Positions 46,014 through 57,461 of a DNA stretch of 64,000 bases are shown here, one piece after another. The DNA is from Botrytis cinerea B05.10. Lineage: Eukaryota > Ascomycota > Leotiomycetes > Helotiales > Sclerotiniaceae. The position numbers and the translations under genes are program-made. The number at the start of each line of letters is the position of its first letter. Position 1 is the first letter of the stretch. The stretch lies in NCBI RefSeq assembly GCF_000143535.2, contig NC_037314.1:558001-622000 (forward strand). Direction: 5' to 3'. The notes beneath the pieces are model-generated. The model worked only from the letters and a program-made list of their open reading frames with translations. It ran no database searches and was not told the origin of the DNA.

Positions 46014-47427
46014 ATGTTTCGGACGCCTCGATTCCCTGTTCAACAGGCAAGGTGCATTTTACGAAAGCCTCATGGATATGGACAGTATCAACGGCGTGGA
46101 TTCGCTGAGGTGCCCATGGTTCTTGTTCCGCCTTTGTATTTCTTAGGACTGGGAGTGGCGATGTGGACTTGTGAGTAGGGTTTCTATATGGTTTTATGTA
46201 TCATTTGAAGGAAAGCGATTCGGGATGTCTGGGAGCATCGAAAGTTCAGTATTCCTTATTGATAATGAAGTCCATGATTTCCATGCTAAGTCAAGGTAGG
46301 GAAATGCTTCATGATGGTAACATTTCAAAATAAAATCATATACATGGTAAGTTCTCTCATGTTATCTTATCCTACACATCTCATGTAGTAGAAATAGCCC
46401 GGGTTGCCTCCCAATTCCAGACAGGAAACTATCGCGAATTACCAAAAAGAATGTCTGGGCATAAAATGGAGGGAAGAGAAGATTAGATCTACAGATAATA
46501 CAGCTATCAGCCTATGTGTTGCAGAAGTATCTTGTGGCAGTGCTACAGAAGATCAAGGTAGGCGGCGAATAGTCTATGTCTTATATTTCCAAGGTTATTA
46601 TATCCTATTTTTTAGTATGTGATTATATGTTCACATAAGTCTAGGTAATGCAGCATCGTTACCACCAAGACTTCCTTTCCTCTCCACCGTTCCACGAAAA
46701 CTGGAAAAACTATCCTCTGCTCACGACAAGTCTGTACAATACGTATTTGTATGTTGCAGCTATAGAGGGTATTGGAAATCACGAGGGAGGCCATCAGAAA
46801 AGGGACTCATGAAAGATGCAGAAGCTACCATGCAATGGGTTAAGAAAGATCTTGAAGCACGACCAGGCTCAAATGGATGCGATATTGTTCTTTGGGGCCA
46901 AAGTATAGGAGCGGGCATTGTCACAGGTCTGGCGGCGAAGGGTGGAATTTTTTCAGATGAATTGCGTCTGCAGAAATTGATTTTAGAGACTCCCTTCCTG
47001 GGCATGTAAGTATTCTCTTCCTGAGAATCCTTGACAAGATGAGACTAATCAGTATTATACCTACAGTAAAGCTATGCTAGAGACACTCTATCCACAAAAG
47101 TGGCTTCCATATCGGCATCTTCACCCATTTTTGAGGAACCACCTTGATAGTTGGAAAGCTTTGGGCGAAATGCATGAACGGACTCGAAAGTCCGGATCAA
47201 AACCACCACGGATTCTTATTCTGCAAGCTGGAAAAGACGAGCTGGTGCCGGAATCGCATGGAGGAATGTTAGAGAAGAGGTGCTCGGATCTTGTGTTAGA
47301 GGTGAGGAAAGAAGTCATTCAAAGTGCGTTGCATAATGAAGTTTTGGTTCGTGGGGGTGGAAGTACGATCATTGCAGAGGCTATACGGGATGTCGTCAAT
47401 TTAGAGTACCGTGGAGCTGTAAAGTAG
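46014..47427 (+). CDS. Alpha/beta hydrolase (Bem46/ABHD-like serine hydrolase) with N-terminal anchor
   Basis: Five exons: 46014-46170, 46300-46346, 46398-46593, 46645-47005 and 47067-47427, giving 373 aa with consistent phases. The N-terminus is basic (FRTPRFPVQQARCILRKPHGYGQYQRRGF) and is followed by a hydrophobic segment (about 36-58), fitting a mitochondrial or membrane anchor. The oxyanion region is YFQGNAAS, the nucleophile Ser lies in GQSIGAG (about 217-223), the acid Asp in LQAGKDELVP and the His in ALHNEVL. Family members act on ester, lipid or thioester bonds; the substrate cannot be told here. The donor of intron 3 is weak (GTTATT), but its removal is needed to join YFQG to NAAS. 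Confidence 0.85.
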
Positions 47428-49029
47428 TTGATGCTAATTTATCAAACTCATATGTATATATATATTCGTCTGGTCTCAAAACCGATAGTCTACTGGTGAT
47501 GCATGAACTCGTGGGACAGTCTTTTTAGCTTCAACGCTCAGAAAACAAGACAGAAATTCAAGATTCTATTAGCACTACGATTCTTTATAGCTAGAATTTC
47601 GAAATTGAATCATTGTACATTTCATTACCTGATATGGATTTATTTCGAAATCAATTACAGCTTTTCAAGGAATCACGTGAGTCCGTGTGCTTACTGATGC
47701 TCCTCGAGACGCGATGACCTTTTTCTCTTCGTCGTCTCTTCCATGCTGTCTCCCTTCTTTCCCCAGTCCCCATTTCCCATCTAATGACCCAGCCATCCAA
47801 TCCTCGCTCGAGCCTCGTTATTTAAATTTTGACACCCTCCAGAAAAAGACACCATCCGTATTTTCCATTCCCTACACCTTCACAAGTTTCACGTATCTCA
47901 TACAGGCAATTCCGAACCATCGGGTCACACCAAGATACCATACTAGCACTTTTAGCGTTGCATATACTTTCCAGCTTTCAAGGTCACTGCATTTCCTTGC
48001 TTCCTTGCATCCATTCCTACGATGTGCGATGTACAGCATTCTCCCCAATTCATCGATACCTTGGACGATCAATTTCCATGCCCATTCGCTCGTTGGACTT
48101 CGTGAGATGAACTATTTTCATAAGCGTGAAGTATTTACAACCAAATGGATTTAGAGAGATCCCAATTCTCTAGCAAGAACTCCTATGAAAAGAGACTCCA
48201 AAGTACAGCAGCCTTACTTTCTTTCTTTTTATCACGGCCAACATGTTGAAGGGATACCTAAACCTTGTCATTCTCATCTGTGCAATGAGTGGTCCGGGGA
48301 AGCAGGGATATAAACAGCGTCTCTGTCGATATCTCATCTCAGCTCGTGTATTGGGAATAGATTGAATGCTGCTTTATTTGTACTTCCATGCAACAAACCT
48401 ACAAATATCTAACTCTCAGGCCTGATATAGGGATTGAAGCCCAACATCACCACCTATATGACTCCGTTTGCTTCATCAGACAGCGAGATGACGTTCATTG
48501 GATACAGAAAGAAAGCCCCGTAATCCTTGGTTTCCCCTTCCAAGCCAACTCTTCACATCCATACCGATATACCTACCGACATACATAATTGTCTCACCGA
48601 AAAAACAAAATTTGCTTGAACCTCTCATGCAGCCTCCCTGACTCTACTGCTGCAGACGGCAAAAGCTTCCAATGGCATGTTAAAACCAAACCAGGCAGCA
48701 ATTAGAACTAAGGCCAAATCATGGAGAGTCACCTGTTTTGGTGTAGGCTTCGCACACTTATGCAATCACTCTATCCTGGTCAATCGCGTCTTCCGGTCCT
48801 AGAACGCGTTAGTCCGTTGATTGCCTATGAATACATATATAAAGTGGCCGCCCACTTCTCATGAGAGCTGTCTTTCTTTCAATCAATGAGGCGCAATTAA
48901 TATCTCGGGTCAAATTCTTCATCGATTGATATCACGAACGTTCATTTTCTGTTTGTGTGGTAGAATACAGCGTCGTGATCTTCAATCGATCTTCTCGCAG
49001 ACTTCATTTTAATTAGCAACCGACCGAGA
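47428..49029. other. Intergenic 1.6 kb upstream of the BTB gene
   Basis: Frames at 47.7-48.2 kb are C/T-rich shadows without domains. A TATA box is visible at 48836-48844. Confidence 0.5.
48836..48844 (+). promoter_or_regulatory. TATA box, probable BTB-gene promoter
   Basis: TATATAAAG lies about 190 nt before the BTB gene ATG, with C/T-rich sequence (TGTCTTTCTTTC) soon after, as at fungal transcription starts. Confidence 0.5.
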
Positions 49030-49919
49030 ATGTTTACGAAAAGCTTCAATAAATCACAAACAACAGAGAGTTTTTCAAGAAGTCGTCGTCATAAAGGAAA
49101 GTCTTCATTTAGAGAACATGCAGTATCAAAGCATCGTCATGAGAAAACTACTCGTAAACCTCCAACTGAGCAAATTTCTTCTCCCAAGTATGTTTGTCGA
49201 ACACAACACTTCAATTAGCACAATTGTTGACTCTATCTAGCACATTGACCTCATCCATAATTACTATTGTCGTCGGTCGCGAACAAAGACTCTTTGCTGC
49301 TCACGAGGATGTCCTCTGTCTATCCTCTTTCTTTCAATCCGCCTGCCGAAACCAGTACATGGAAACGATTAACAAACGCATTACACTTCCCGACGAAGAA
49401 CCCGAGATATTTTCCTCCGTACTCGAATATTTATACAAAGGAGATTATTATCCTCGACTCGTACATAACAAACGCAAAAACACATGGGAACTGGAAAGTG
49501 GTGATGGAGATGGAAAGGAATCGACTATTCATCATCATTCTATTGATGGCGAACTGTTGAAGGATACAGTAATTTATTGTGCGGCAGGAAAATATGGGTT
49601 AGAGGAACTTCAACGATTGGCATTGAGAAAACAGGGGCTTCGTATGTTTTCCCCCTTTACTTTCTTGCTGTCGTCGCTAATGGAAGAAGAATCGGGTATT
49701 CAATGCAGTACCATTCTCTCATCGGCTCGTTACGCATATGCGAATACGCCCGATACCGACTCGAAACTGCGAGCTCATTATCTGGCTCTCATTATCAGAA
49801 GTCGAAGCACATTCAAAAGAAGTGGGACGATGCAATTGGAAATGTTGCAGGGAGGCTCACCGTTGTTTTTTGACTTGTTTGTTGCTTTGGCTAATCATGT
49901 TGATGATGTTGTTGCGTGA
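49030..49919 (+). CDS. BTB/POZ-domain protein, about 263 aa
   Basis: BTB/POZ proteins dimerise and serve as adaptors, often for cullin-3 ligases or transcription. Exons are 49030-49187 and 49241 onward. A 45-nt intron (49642-49686; GTATGT donor, CTAAT branch) is likely, though the frame is also open through it and retention would add 15 residues. The N-terminal 53 residues are basic (SRSRRHKGKSSFREH). The BTB fold begins at ITIVVGREQRLFAAHEDVLCLSSFFQSACR and includes the degron-like ITLPDEEPEIFSSVLEYLYKGDYYP. The C-terminal region contains YANTPDTDSKLRAHYLALIIRSRSTF, typical of fungal BTB proteins. A GTGAGT donor at 49916 may lead to one more short exon ending near 50020. No Kelch, MATH or zinc finger follows. 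Confidence 0.85.
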
Positions 49920-52530
49920 GTACTTTCTACCCTAATGTTGTATAATGATACATGTAAGTGAATTGAACTTTAATTAATTATGAGTGTAGTGCTTCACCAA
50001 AAAGTTTCAGGACTCATTGAGTTGTAGTTGCAACTCACATCTTACTCAAGCCAACTCAACACCGCACAACCTTCTTTCCTAACGGATGTCGCACCAGGAC
50101 ATGACACTCCTTCTGATGATATCTCCATTTCTCTCCTCTTCACCTCACTTCACTTCACTTACCTACCTTCTTCCATGAAAATTCGCACAGGCGTTGCGTT
50201 TACATTCTTCTTCTACCCCTAACACAATTTTGACCCCTTTGGTTTCAATTTACCTCGATTATAACTCATGATACTTCACCGTTTATTTCACATAACGAAC
50301 ATTAACTCCTGTTCTCTTTTGATACCATGGCGTTAGACTTAGCCTTTTCCCTTCTTCTTTTTCATTTTGATGATGATTCCTATTCTGTTGTTTTTTTCAC
50401 ATTGGGTTCTTTTTCTTTGGCATAACCTTTCATCACGACTTGCCAACACCGCCGAGATGGCGATATGAACGAATGGAAAGACGGGAACACGGCGAGTACC
50501 CGCGGGCGCCTCATGTATAATTATTATTCTTGTGCTAACTATTTTTATGATTGTTGTTTTTCCTGTCTTGTTATTTGAATATTTTGTTTCATTTCGTTTT
50601 ACAAATTGGGCACTTCATCATTCTATCAAGTATGTAGGGAAAGCAGGACAGGACGGGGAAAGGAGGAACATATCAAATTGACAGGACAGATCAATGAATG
50701 TGAGAGGACGAGATGATGAATTGGATGAGGGGATGGGACTGTATTATTTATTTATCTTCTGTTCTTGATGCTTTCTTACTCTTACTCTGGGGATTTTCAT
50801 TTATGTCATCTATCTATTGCGCTACTTTATCTTTATGTTATGTTAGATTCTTAGGAGCGGGGGGTCATCCTATGCACACTATTCTTACGATGGAAGAGAG
50901 GATGGAAATAAGATACGATAGCAAGAAAAGCAAACCAAAATGGCATTCGAGTTTGCAAATCAGAACGCGAGGCGATGAGGAATTGGAAAGGGGAACTAGA
51001 TTTCGTGATTTTAGTCTTGGGTTTGGGTTTAGGGTTGGATTTGATAATATTGATAGATATTGAGTTATTGTCTATGGGAATAATATGTGGATATACATAT
51101 GGATAGGGATACGAGACGGAATTAGTATTAGTATTAGTACTGATCCTCAGTTTATCAAGTATTAATATCAATCTATCAATTATTCAATCAATCATCGGTG
51201 ATATACATGGATTTATATCCATTCTTCGTTGTGAGGAATCGAGGTTGGAAATTCTGTGATTTGTGATTTGTGGTCTGGATGTGATGTAATATGTAATATG
51301 TATGTATGTATCATCTCGGACTCTCTTGACGTAAACCCAACATATTCCATTCCATGTAATCAATTTCGAAAAAGCGGAGGAAGAGGTGGAAAGAAAGAAA
51401 GAAAGAAATACAAATGTGATTCAAGAATCTAGGGCTTTTTTACCCTCCCCCCTCTCCCCTTTTAGTCCCTATCTCTGGGATACTATCTAGAATTTTATTT
51501 ACTTATTTACTTATCTATTTATCTATCTATTGAATGATAAAATGACGGGACAGTGGAAACAAGAGAATAAAAACCCAACCAAATCCAACACGAGAACTCA
51601 ACACGAGATGATTAAAGAGATAAAAGTGCATAAAACAAATTATGACCTGTTATAGCATACACATGATACATCCGAATCAAACCAAAGCAAAGCAAGCCAG
51701 AGCAAATTATTCCATGCTCCTGCGAGGGGAGCGGGGTATGTGTAAAGAATACTATGGAGGAAATGAGTTATCAGTTATTGAGTTCTTGAGTGTTGATTGG
51801 ATGTTTGGTATTTGATGTTTGGTCTTCACTTTTATATGTTTATGTATATGTTTATGTATATGTTTATGTATATGTATATATATACCTTATAACTTATTAG
51901 TCGTGTGAGTGTCAAGACCAGGCGAGATGGGGTGGTTTTGAAGGACTGGGGGTCGAGATGGAGATGGAGGTTTAGATCGAGATGCTGGGGATATATGTGT
52001 GTGTGTGTATGTGTGTGAGAGTGAGAGAGTGAGAGAGATACAAAGAGAGATTAAAACGCAACAGAATGTATGAAATGAAATACAGAAACAGCGTTGAGGA
52101 TATAGGTAGATGGTAGAAGCCAAGATATTCAAGGCGGTTGTATATCTATGTATGTATGTATGGGTCGAAGAGAGAATGATTTGTTTGTATGTATGTATGC
52201 ATCCACTTGTCTCGTGTGAGGTTTGCTGAACTATCATAAAAATATCTTGGTGTGGTGGTGTGGGATGTACAGTGAGGAGAAATCGAAAATCAATACTCGT
52301 TACCGAATGCTGAATTCATGTATATCGCCGAGTACATATTGGACCGAAGTGAGACGAATCAACGGTTGCCTAGGGGGCAAATGTCCTCGGTACCAATCTT
52401 TGAACTTACAAAGTGACTAGTATGTTGCGAACATTTCTGAATAGAATAATTTCATATATCCACGCGTTATTTATTATCTTGCATGATGTAATTGATATCA
52501 TTGTCGCTTTACTACCGCTAAGAGAAATCA
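49920..52530. other. Long gene-free interval between convergent genes
   Basis: About 2.6 kb lies between the 3' ends of the BTB and CSN12-like genes. Composition shifts between C/T-rich (50.0-50.4 kb) and A/G/T simple sequence. Microsatellites occur at 51399-51412 (GAAA), 51832-51884 (TATGTT), 51992-52016 (GT) and 52148-52163 (TATG). No credible coding region was found on either strand. Confidence 0.6.
51832..51884 (+). repeat. (TATATGTTTATG)n A/T-rich tandem repeat
   Basis: Three to four near-perfect 12-nt units followed by alternating TA. Noncoding. Confidence 0.85.
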
Positions 52531-54248
52531 TTAAACGCCTGTTCCAGGAAATGCGCCACCTTTGCTTAACACGACGATCCCATGTGCTCGTGATATATAG
52601 CCCTTCATCAAGCTCTGTAGAATGAGTGTTAGCAATCTAACTCGTTCAAAGGACAAGATTCAGGCGCAGATGAGGATATGAGATATGACTCACCTTGTAA
52701 ATCATATTTGCAAGTAAACATTCCACTTCATCATTTTCCATCGTTTCTTTACTCCCAATGCTAATTGCAGCAGCGAATTCCGCAACTGGGATTCTTGTCT
52801 TTCTTACTGGTGCAGCAGTTGGTTCCTTGGCTTCTTCGTAACCGCCTGCGATGAATACTTTTCGTAGGAGATTGCGTAAAGCGATATCGCGGCCTCGTTC
52901 TAGGGTGAGGTAGATGCGACGTTTGACGAATTCATTTTCGCCGGCTAGAAGAGCGGCGTCGAAACCGGCAAGGTCACCCTTTTTGATACACCGCGAGAGA
53001 GGACCGAAAAGTTTTTGAAGTTTCGGATACGGTTTAAGGAGGGCTGGGGTAGGAAGAGTGTGGGTTGTTAAGAGGTGACATGGAATTAGGTAGGTAAGGA
53101 TGAGTCTGATGTTGTGATTAGTGGCTGTTTTAATTAACATTTAGCGATGCGATTGTGAACATACTCTTTATTTTTGACGGCACTCTTGTGACATAATCTC
53201 CAAGCTTCGGTGAGATATTTCTCTGCCTAAAATGAATTTAGTCAAGACTGCACATTAAAGTAATTGCGATGTGATAAACTCACTTCTTCATAATGTTCCT
53301 CAAGGAAATATATGACCCCACAATAATATTTGAACGTCACCTGATGAGACATAGGAAAAGATTCAAGACTCGGCATATCACCTCTATATGCCTGGATTGC
53401 GTTGAGGATATTTCTTGACAATCCGATAGAGTTTAATTTGAAGTAGGTCTTGAACAGCAGGTTAATAATATTGTAAGTAGCCCATTTTCTAGACTCTTCA
53501 AGGGTTGCTCGGTCGCTGAGACACAATGTGAATATGCGATTCAGTTGTCGAGCAGCATCTTCCAGCTTCTCGTTTGTCTCTGACTCTGGATTCAAATCAT
53601 CCTGGTAATTCATGGCTGCATTCGACACGGTGCCAGTTGCTTCATCAGCTTTGATGGCAAAGATTCGTAGATATTTGCCAGCTACGTATAAGCAAGGTAC
53701 AGTCCAAGCCTCAAATCCGCAGGCACTGTAACCACGATGAAGAGCATTTGTTACTTCCTTCCATGATTCATATACCTTCGTCCATGCATCCTAAGCAATT
53801 GTTAGCTGAATCTTTGAGCGTAAAAAAGTAAACCCAGAAAATGGCAACAATGGAAATCGCAAGTTCATCACGTGTTATTAAACACGTTGGGTCAAGTAGT
53901 AGTGGCACATATTATACTCTCCTCCATTTCAAATCTCCAGTTTCATACCTTTGAGTTGTCTTCAGGAGCAGCCTCTGCATTGGACATAAAGCCAATGAAC
54001 TTCCAAAAGGCGCAGTAAACGTCCACCCATGCCCGACCTTCTTCCACCGAACAATTCAACGGAGATCGATCATCATATAGAAGTCGATATTCGATATCCT
54101 TCTTGACATGCTCGAAATTTGTACTTCTATAGAATTCTCGAAGTCTGTTGGGGTTTGAAGCAGGGGCGACAGGGTAAAGGGTCATGGACAAACTGTACCC
54201 ATTTCCCTCATTGTAGGCGGCCTTGAACTCATGCAAAAACGCATCCAT
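52531..54248 (-). CDS. csn12: PCI-domain protein, CSN12 homologue (Csn12/Thp3-type)
   Basis: PCI-domain protein related to the COP9-signalosome subunit-12 homologue; yeast Csn12 works with Thp3 and Sem1 in mRNA maturation. Exons are 54248-53949, 53790-53284, 53226-53165, 53105-52694 and 52614-52531, giving 454 aa with agreeing phases. The N-terminus [24 protein letters not shown] and the internal [34 protein letters not shown] and [12 protein letters not shown] are characteristic. The winged-helix PCI part ends in [34 protein letters not shown]. The intron at 53164-53106 has a nearer AG that would break the frame; ATCAG/A at 53105 restores ELILTYL. An in-frame stretch 5' of the ATG has no start codon and was excluded. 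Confidence 0.92.
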
Positions 54249-54848
54249 CTTCAATTTCAGATGGGTTCTGCAGCTCTTGGACAACTGATACGGAATTTGT
54301 TAAGGTCTGAGAGGAAACAATGACCCAGTTTGATGCTTGATGGCTTGATTGCTGTGAAGAGAAAAGGAACTGAAAATCTTGAACGCTGGCCAGGGTATCA
54401 TGAATCTATGTAGAAAAAACGTAGAGCAAGGAATAAACTGTTGTAATATCACAACTACCGTTTTACTGAGAGGTTGGAGTATTGTTATGGGAATTATCTT
54501 TCAACGGATTTCATATCTCAATCATTTATTACATTGCTTCTTTCTTTAGTTCGATTCTCATGAAATTAATAATCACCATTGATAATATGCTATTGACACT
54601 CCATGGCTCCACCTTTCCCGTGATACATCATTTACCAAGCCACAAAAGGTAAGGTCAGAATCTCTAGGGCTGCTAAAAATTGAAACCCTTAGCTTCAATT
54701 TTCAACCGAGAATTTCAATTTGGGAGGAGCGAAGCCATCAATTTCAAAATTTGCAGCGACAATCACGACAACAACCACGGCCACACAATTTCACAGTACG
54801 TTTAACTCTATCGCAAAGAAATCAACGACGTCAGCTAACCCCATAAAG
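54249..54848. promoter_or_regulatory. Divergent promoter region of the CSN12-like and eL20 genes
   Basis: The two genes start 600 nt apart on opposite strands. No specific element was identified beyond A/T-rich tracts and repeated TTCAATTT words near 54695-54745. Confidence 0.5.
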
Positions 54849-55948
54849 ATGGGTAAGATATAGATTTTCTTCTTCAATCCGATGGAATGGACCCTACAAA
54901 AATTATCGACACAACAATTGCGCACCACTCGAGAATCCCCCTCTGCGGACCTCACGACAATGCAATGATTGGCACAAGAAAAGAGATGCGTTCGATTTGA
55001 GCATTTGGAGCGACCAAAATCGAATCGGATGAAGTTATTGGCTGTGGTTTGGAAGTAGGAATATTACGAATGGGACCAAGAGAATTTCAAAAACTGAAGC
55101 ACCGATTACCAGCTTCTTCATTTACGGAGCCTTCTCTGCATGAATGAAAAACTCCTGTTTTCGAACCGTTCCATTGGAGTCGATAAATCGCCAAGTCAAC
55201 AATAACCAACTACGTAACCATGATGCCATTCATGGATTGGACCTATCTTTTGATGCCGCATGGATTCGAAATTGAGAGTGGAAGTTCTGGAAGCTAACAT
55301 GCTTTCCTTTAGGTCGCCTTAGAGAATACCAGGTCATTGGCCGTCACTTGCCTTCCGAGGCCAACCCAGCCCCAAAGTTGTACCGCATGAGAATTTTTGC
55401 ACCAAACACCGTTGTTGCAAAGTCTCGTTTCTGGTACTTCTTGATGAAGTTGAGAAAGGTCAAGAAGGCAAATGGAGAAATCGTCAGCTTGAACGAGGTA
55501 TGCGATTACACAATGCCGTATTCGAATGCTTCAAGATTCTAATTTTCCACTTTTGCAGATCTCTGAGAAGCGCCCAATGAAGGTTAAGAACTTCGGTATC
55601 TGGATCAGATATGATTCCCGCTCCGGAACTCACAACATGTACAAGGAGTACCGTGAGATGTCAAGAACCGATGCTGTTGAGGCTTTGTACCAAGATATGG
55701 CTGCCAGACATCGTTCCCGTTTCAGGTCGATCCACGTAAGTTCAATTATTTCTAAATCAGGAAACTCAATTTGCTGATTCTCCAAATAGATCCTCAAGGT
55801 TGTTGAGATCGAGAAGACCGAAGACGTCAAGCGCCCATACATCAAGCAACTCCTCGAAAAGGACCTCAAATTCCCTCTTCCTCACCGCATCTCCAAATCC
55901 ATGACCGCCAACCTCTTCGCCTCAAAGAGACCATCAACTTTCTACTAA
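54849..55948 (+). CDS. rpl20: 60S ribosomal protein eL20 (L18a/L20 family)
   Basis: Component of the large ribosomal subunit. Exons are 54849-54852, 55313-55497, 55559-55735 and 55790-55948, giving 174 aa. The first exon is just ATGG, so the start codon is separated from the rest by a 460-nt intron (GTAAGA donor, GCTAACA branch, TTTAG acceptor). This arrangement is common in fungal ribosomal protein genes. The product reads [15 protein letters not shown]..., with [51 protein letters not shown] and a C-terminus [11 protein letters not shown], all diagnostic of eL20. Confidence in identity is very high; the tiny first exon is supported by the ATGG/GTAAG junction and phase. Confidence 0.97.
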
Positions 55949-56636
55949 GTGTTTCGTGGCATAAGTCTGGGTTGGGGTTTCAAATATTGGTGTTTTTACA
56001 TGCATCTCGGAAAGGTGTGCTAGCTTAAGCTCAATGAATGGGATCAATAGCAAACAACAATATTGACATGACAAATGTTTTCTGTGCAAATTTTAATCAA
56101 TGTTTGATGAGTTTTTATGAAGTCTATTTTCACGTATATGCCATTCTCAAGTTCCTTTTGAACATGAGATTACGTCAACACCAGTGCAGTCGATAACGAT
56201 CAAAATCTAACAATCTTGCATTTTGGAACCCGCAAATTCTGTAAACTCACTAGGCATGAAAATCAGAAAGAGTTCCCATGTGTTCGATTGAAGATTTAAG
56301 TCTAAACCCAAAACATCGAACGTTTCGTACAAACACCAAAGATCTTCAATTTCTCTGTTGTTGACCCCCCACACCATTTGCTCCATCCCTTCTAAATATA
56401 TTTCATCTACGATATAGTATGATATGATTCATTACTTACATCTCAAATACCATTCATAGATCACGAGAAGAAATAGAGTCTGTCCAGACGGATTGTGTCT
56501 TGTCACTTTTATTCCTTTTATCTTTTATCTTTCATTTCCCATGTTTTGGCGTTTCCGGGTTTTTGTTTTTGGTTTTTGGTGTTTATCTACTTGCTTACTA
56601 TTCTTGTTCTCATTCTTGTTCTTGTTCTTATGTGCA

Positions 56637-56640
<4 letters not shown>

Positions 56641-56669
<29 letters not shown>
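56641..56669 (+). repeat. (TG)n microsatellite
   Basis: About 14 perfect TG units. Confidence 0.95.
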
Positions 56670-56672
<3 letters not shown>

Positions 56673-56710
56673 ATGTATTATATTATATTTATATTATAAC
56701 ACAAGGCAAG

Positions 56711-56750
56711 ACAAGACAAGACAAGACAAGACAAGACAAGATAGATAGGC
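56711..56750 (+). repeat. (ACAAG)8 microsatellite
   Basis: Eight perfect pentamers. Confidence 0.95.
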
Positions 56751-56790
56751 AAGCGAGGTAAATGGTGGGTGGGTGGGTGTGAGAGAGGGG

Positions 56791-56856
56791 AAGAAGAAGA
56801 AGAAGAAGAAGAAGAAGAAGAAGAAGAAGAAGAAGAAGAAGAAGAAGAAGAAGAAG
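56791..56856 (+). repeat. (AAG)22 microsatellite
   Basis: Twenty-two perfect AAG units, the longest simple repeat in the window, followed by GGTAA pentamers and AGAAA-rich sequence. The poly-Ser frame on the minus strand is a by-product, not a gene. Confidence 0.95.
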
Positions 56857-57461
56857 GAAAGGTAAGGTAAGGTAAGGTAAGTAAAAGAAAAGAAAGAGAA
56901 AAGAAAGAGAAAGGAAAGAGAAAAGAAATGAAAGATACTAGTATTGATATTGACATTACGAATTCGATAATAATGATATAATAATAAAACATATTAAGGA
57001 TTCCCTCTCTCTTCCCTTTCTCTTTCCTGTCTCTTCCCTCGATTTTAGAAACCCCTATTGATTTATCTACTACTAAGCTAGATACTAACTCACCTCTCCA
57101 TCTCTATTTTTTATTTTTCTAAAATCAAGTAATATATATACTCGAGTAGATATATCTCCATATCTCTATATCTCCAAATCACTATAAATGAGAATTAGAA
57201 ATCAGAAATTAGAAATTAGAAATCAAAGATTCGAGGTTTTGACTTCAAATCTCAAATCTCAAATCTCAAATTCAAGATTTAAATTCAAGAAATATATTGA
57301 TATTTGTTTATACTGTAATCGAAATTCCATTCATTATTCATTCTAGATCTTACATACAATACCGATATACATGTTTATATATATATAAATTCTTAGAATA
57401 CGAAAATGATTTAATATGGCTTTCTAATTTATTTATTCTTTTCTCATCTTCATATATTTCT

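Larger units (their letters stand above)
55949..57461. other. Microsatellite-rich intergenic region between convergent genes
   Basis: 1.5 kb between the 3' ends of the eL20 and ABCD transporter genes. A dense run of simple repeats lies at 56637-56940. Repeated CTCAAAT words lie near 57245-57275. No gene. Confidence 0.65.

Noticed and set aside
47687..48154. 155-codon plus-strand frame before the BTB gene
   Set aside because: C/T-rich noncoding composition and no recognisable features; more likely promoter sequence.
54853..55312. Possible snoRNA in the long first intron of eL20
   Set aside because: I looked for C box (RTGATGA), D box (CTGA) and H/ACA features; only imperfect, badly placed matches were found.
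56678..56992. Minus-strand frame with a long poly-Ser run
   Set aside because: It is the translation of the AAG microsatellite, with no coding context.
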